13,311 nt of DNA, taken from the NCBI GenBank assembly GCA_002792135.1, contig PFNU01000125.1, forward strand, positions 1-13,311. Reading direction: 5' to 3'. The stretch comes from a bacterium (Candidatus Torokbacteria) CG_4_10_14_0_2_um_filter_35_8. Lineage in GTDB: Bacteria > Patescibacteriota > GCA-2792135. The notes under the pieces were generated by a model. It saw nothing but the letters and a program-made list of their open reading frames with translations. It was not told the DNA's origin and did no database searches. Below are positions 13,273 through 13,311 of the stretch, one piece after another (the first letter of the stretch is position 1; each line of letters opens with the position of its first letter). Made by a program: the position numbers and the translations under genes.

Positions 13273-13309
13273 GAAGGCGCGATTCCGAACGTTGCGCCTT
13301 CGTTTTATT
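13273..13309 (+). terminator. Terminator after the DUF1189-like gene
   Basis: GAAGGCGC (13273-13280) pairs with GCGCCTTC (13294-13301) across a 13-base loop, and GTTTTATT follows. The GC-rich stem with a T run, 23 bases after the stop codon, is a standard intrinsic terminator and closes the rightward unit. Confidence 0.8.
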
Positions 13310-13311
13310 AG

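Overview
This AT-rich window reads as a chromosomal segment of a member of the Candidate Phyla Radiation (Patescibacteria). That assignment is an inference. It rests on the compact set of core genes, the rpsF-ssb-rpsR cluster without rplI behind rpsR, the lysine/glutamate-rich tail on bS6, the near absence of Shine-Dalgarno sequences, and gaps filled with short hairpin and TTAGGAA-type repeats. TGA is used as a normal stop (ssb, the permease and the last gene all end in TGA), so the UGA-recoding Gracilibacteria/Absconditabacteria are unlikely. No rRNA, tRNA, CRISPR array or transposase gene is visible.

Layout. The left edge (1-76) carries two copies of a 22-bp sequence ending exactly at a TTGACA box, and then an open frame for a four-helix membrane protein whose start codon seems to be missing. 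This may be the end of a mobile element that truncated the gene. After a terminator-bearing, repeat-containing gap, a leftward pair follows: an MGMT-family DNA alkyltransferase-like gene without any standard start codon (about 2249-2578) and a phosphomannomutase/phosphoglucomutase (863-2215). Divergent from it, with its own promoter, is rpsF-ssb-rpsR (2720-4108), closed by a strong hairpin terminator. Three leftward housekeeping genes come next: recA, a RodZ-like HTH/membrane protein with an Ig-like insert, and the DNA translocase ftsK. The right third runs rightward: an ABC ATPase of the MacB/LolD/FtsE type, its likely FtsX-fold permease with a large extracytoplasmic domain, and a DUF1189-like membrane protein ended by a terminator.

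How the genes fit together. Recombination and repair (recA, ssb, the MGMT-like gene), chromosome segregation at division (ftsK), cell shape and envelope (the RodZ-like protein, the sugar-phosphate mutase) and translation (bS6, bS18) are all core functions. The accessory-looking part is the ABC module at 9394-13309. Its promoter has a 15-nt palindrome lying between the -35 and -10 boxes, the classic site for a repressor, and a second palindrome sits in the leader. This module and the non-coding repeats are the most interesting parts.

Non-coding structure. Five intergenic gaps each hold one TCCGCC...GGCGGA hairpin. Three gaps hold a near-identical TTAGGAATTAGGAAGTTAGG block. One gap holds a composite inverted repeat with one of the hairpins nested inside its left arm. 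All lie outside genes.
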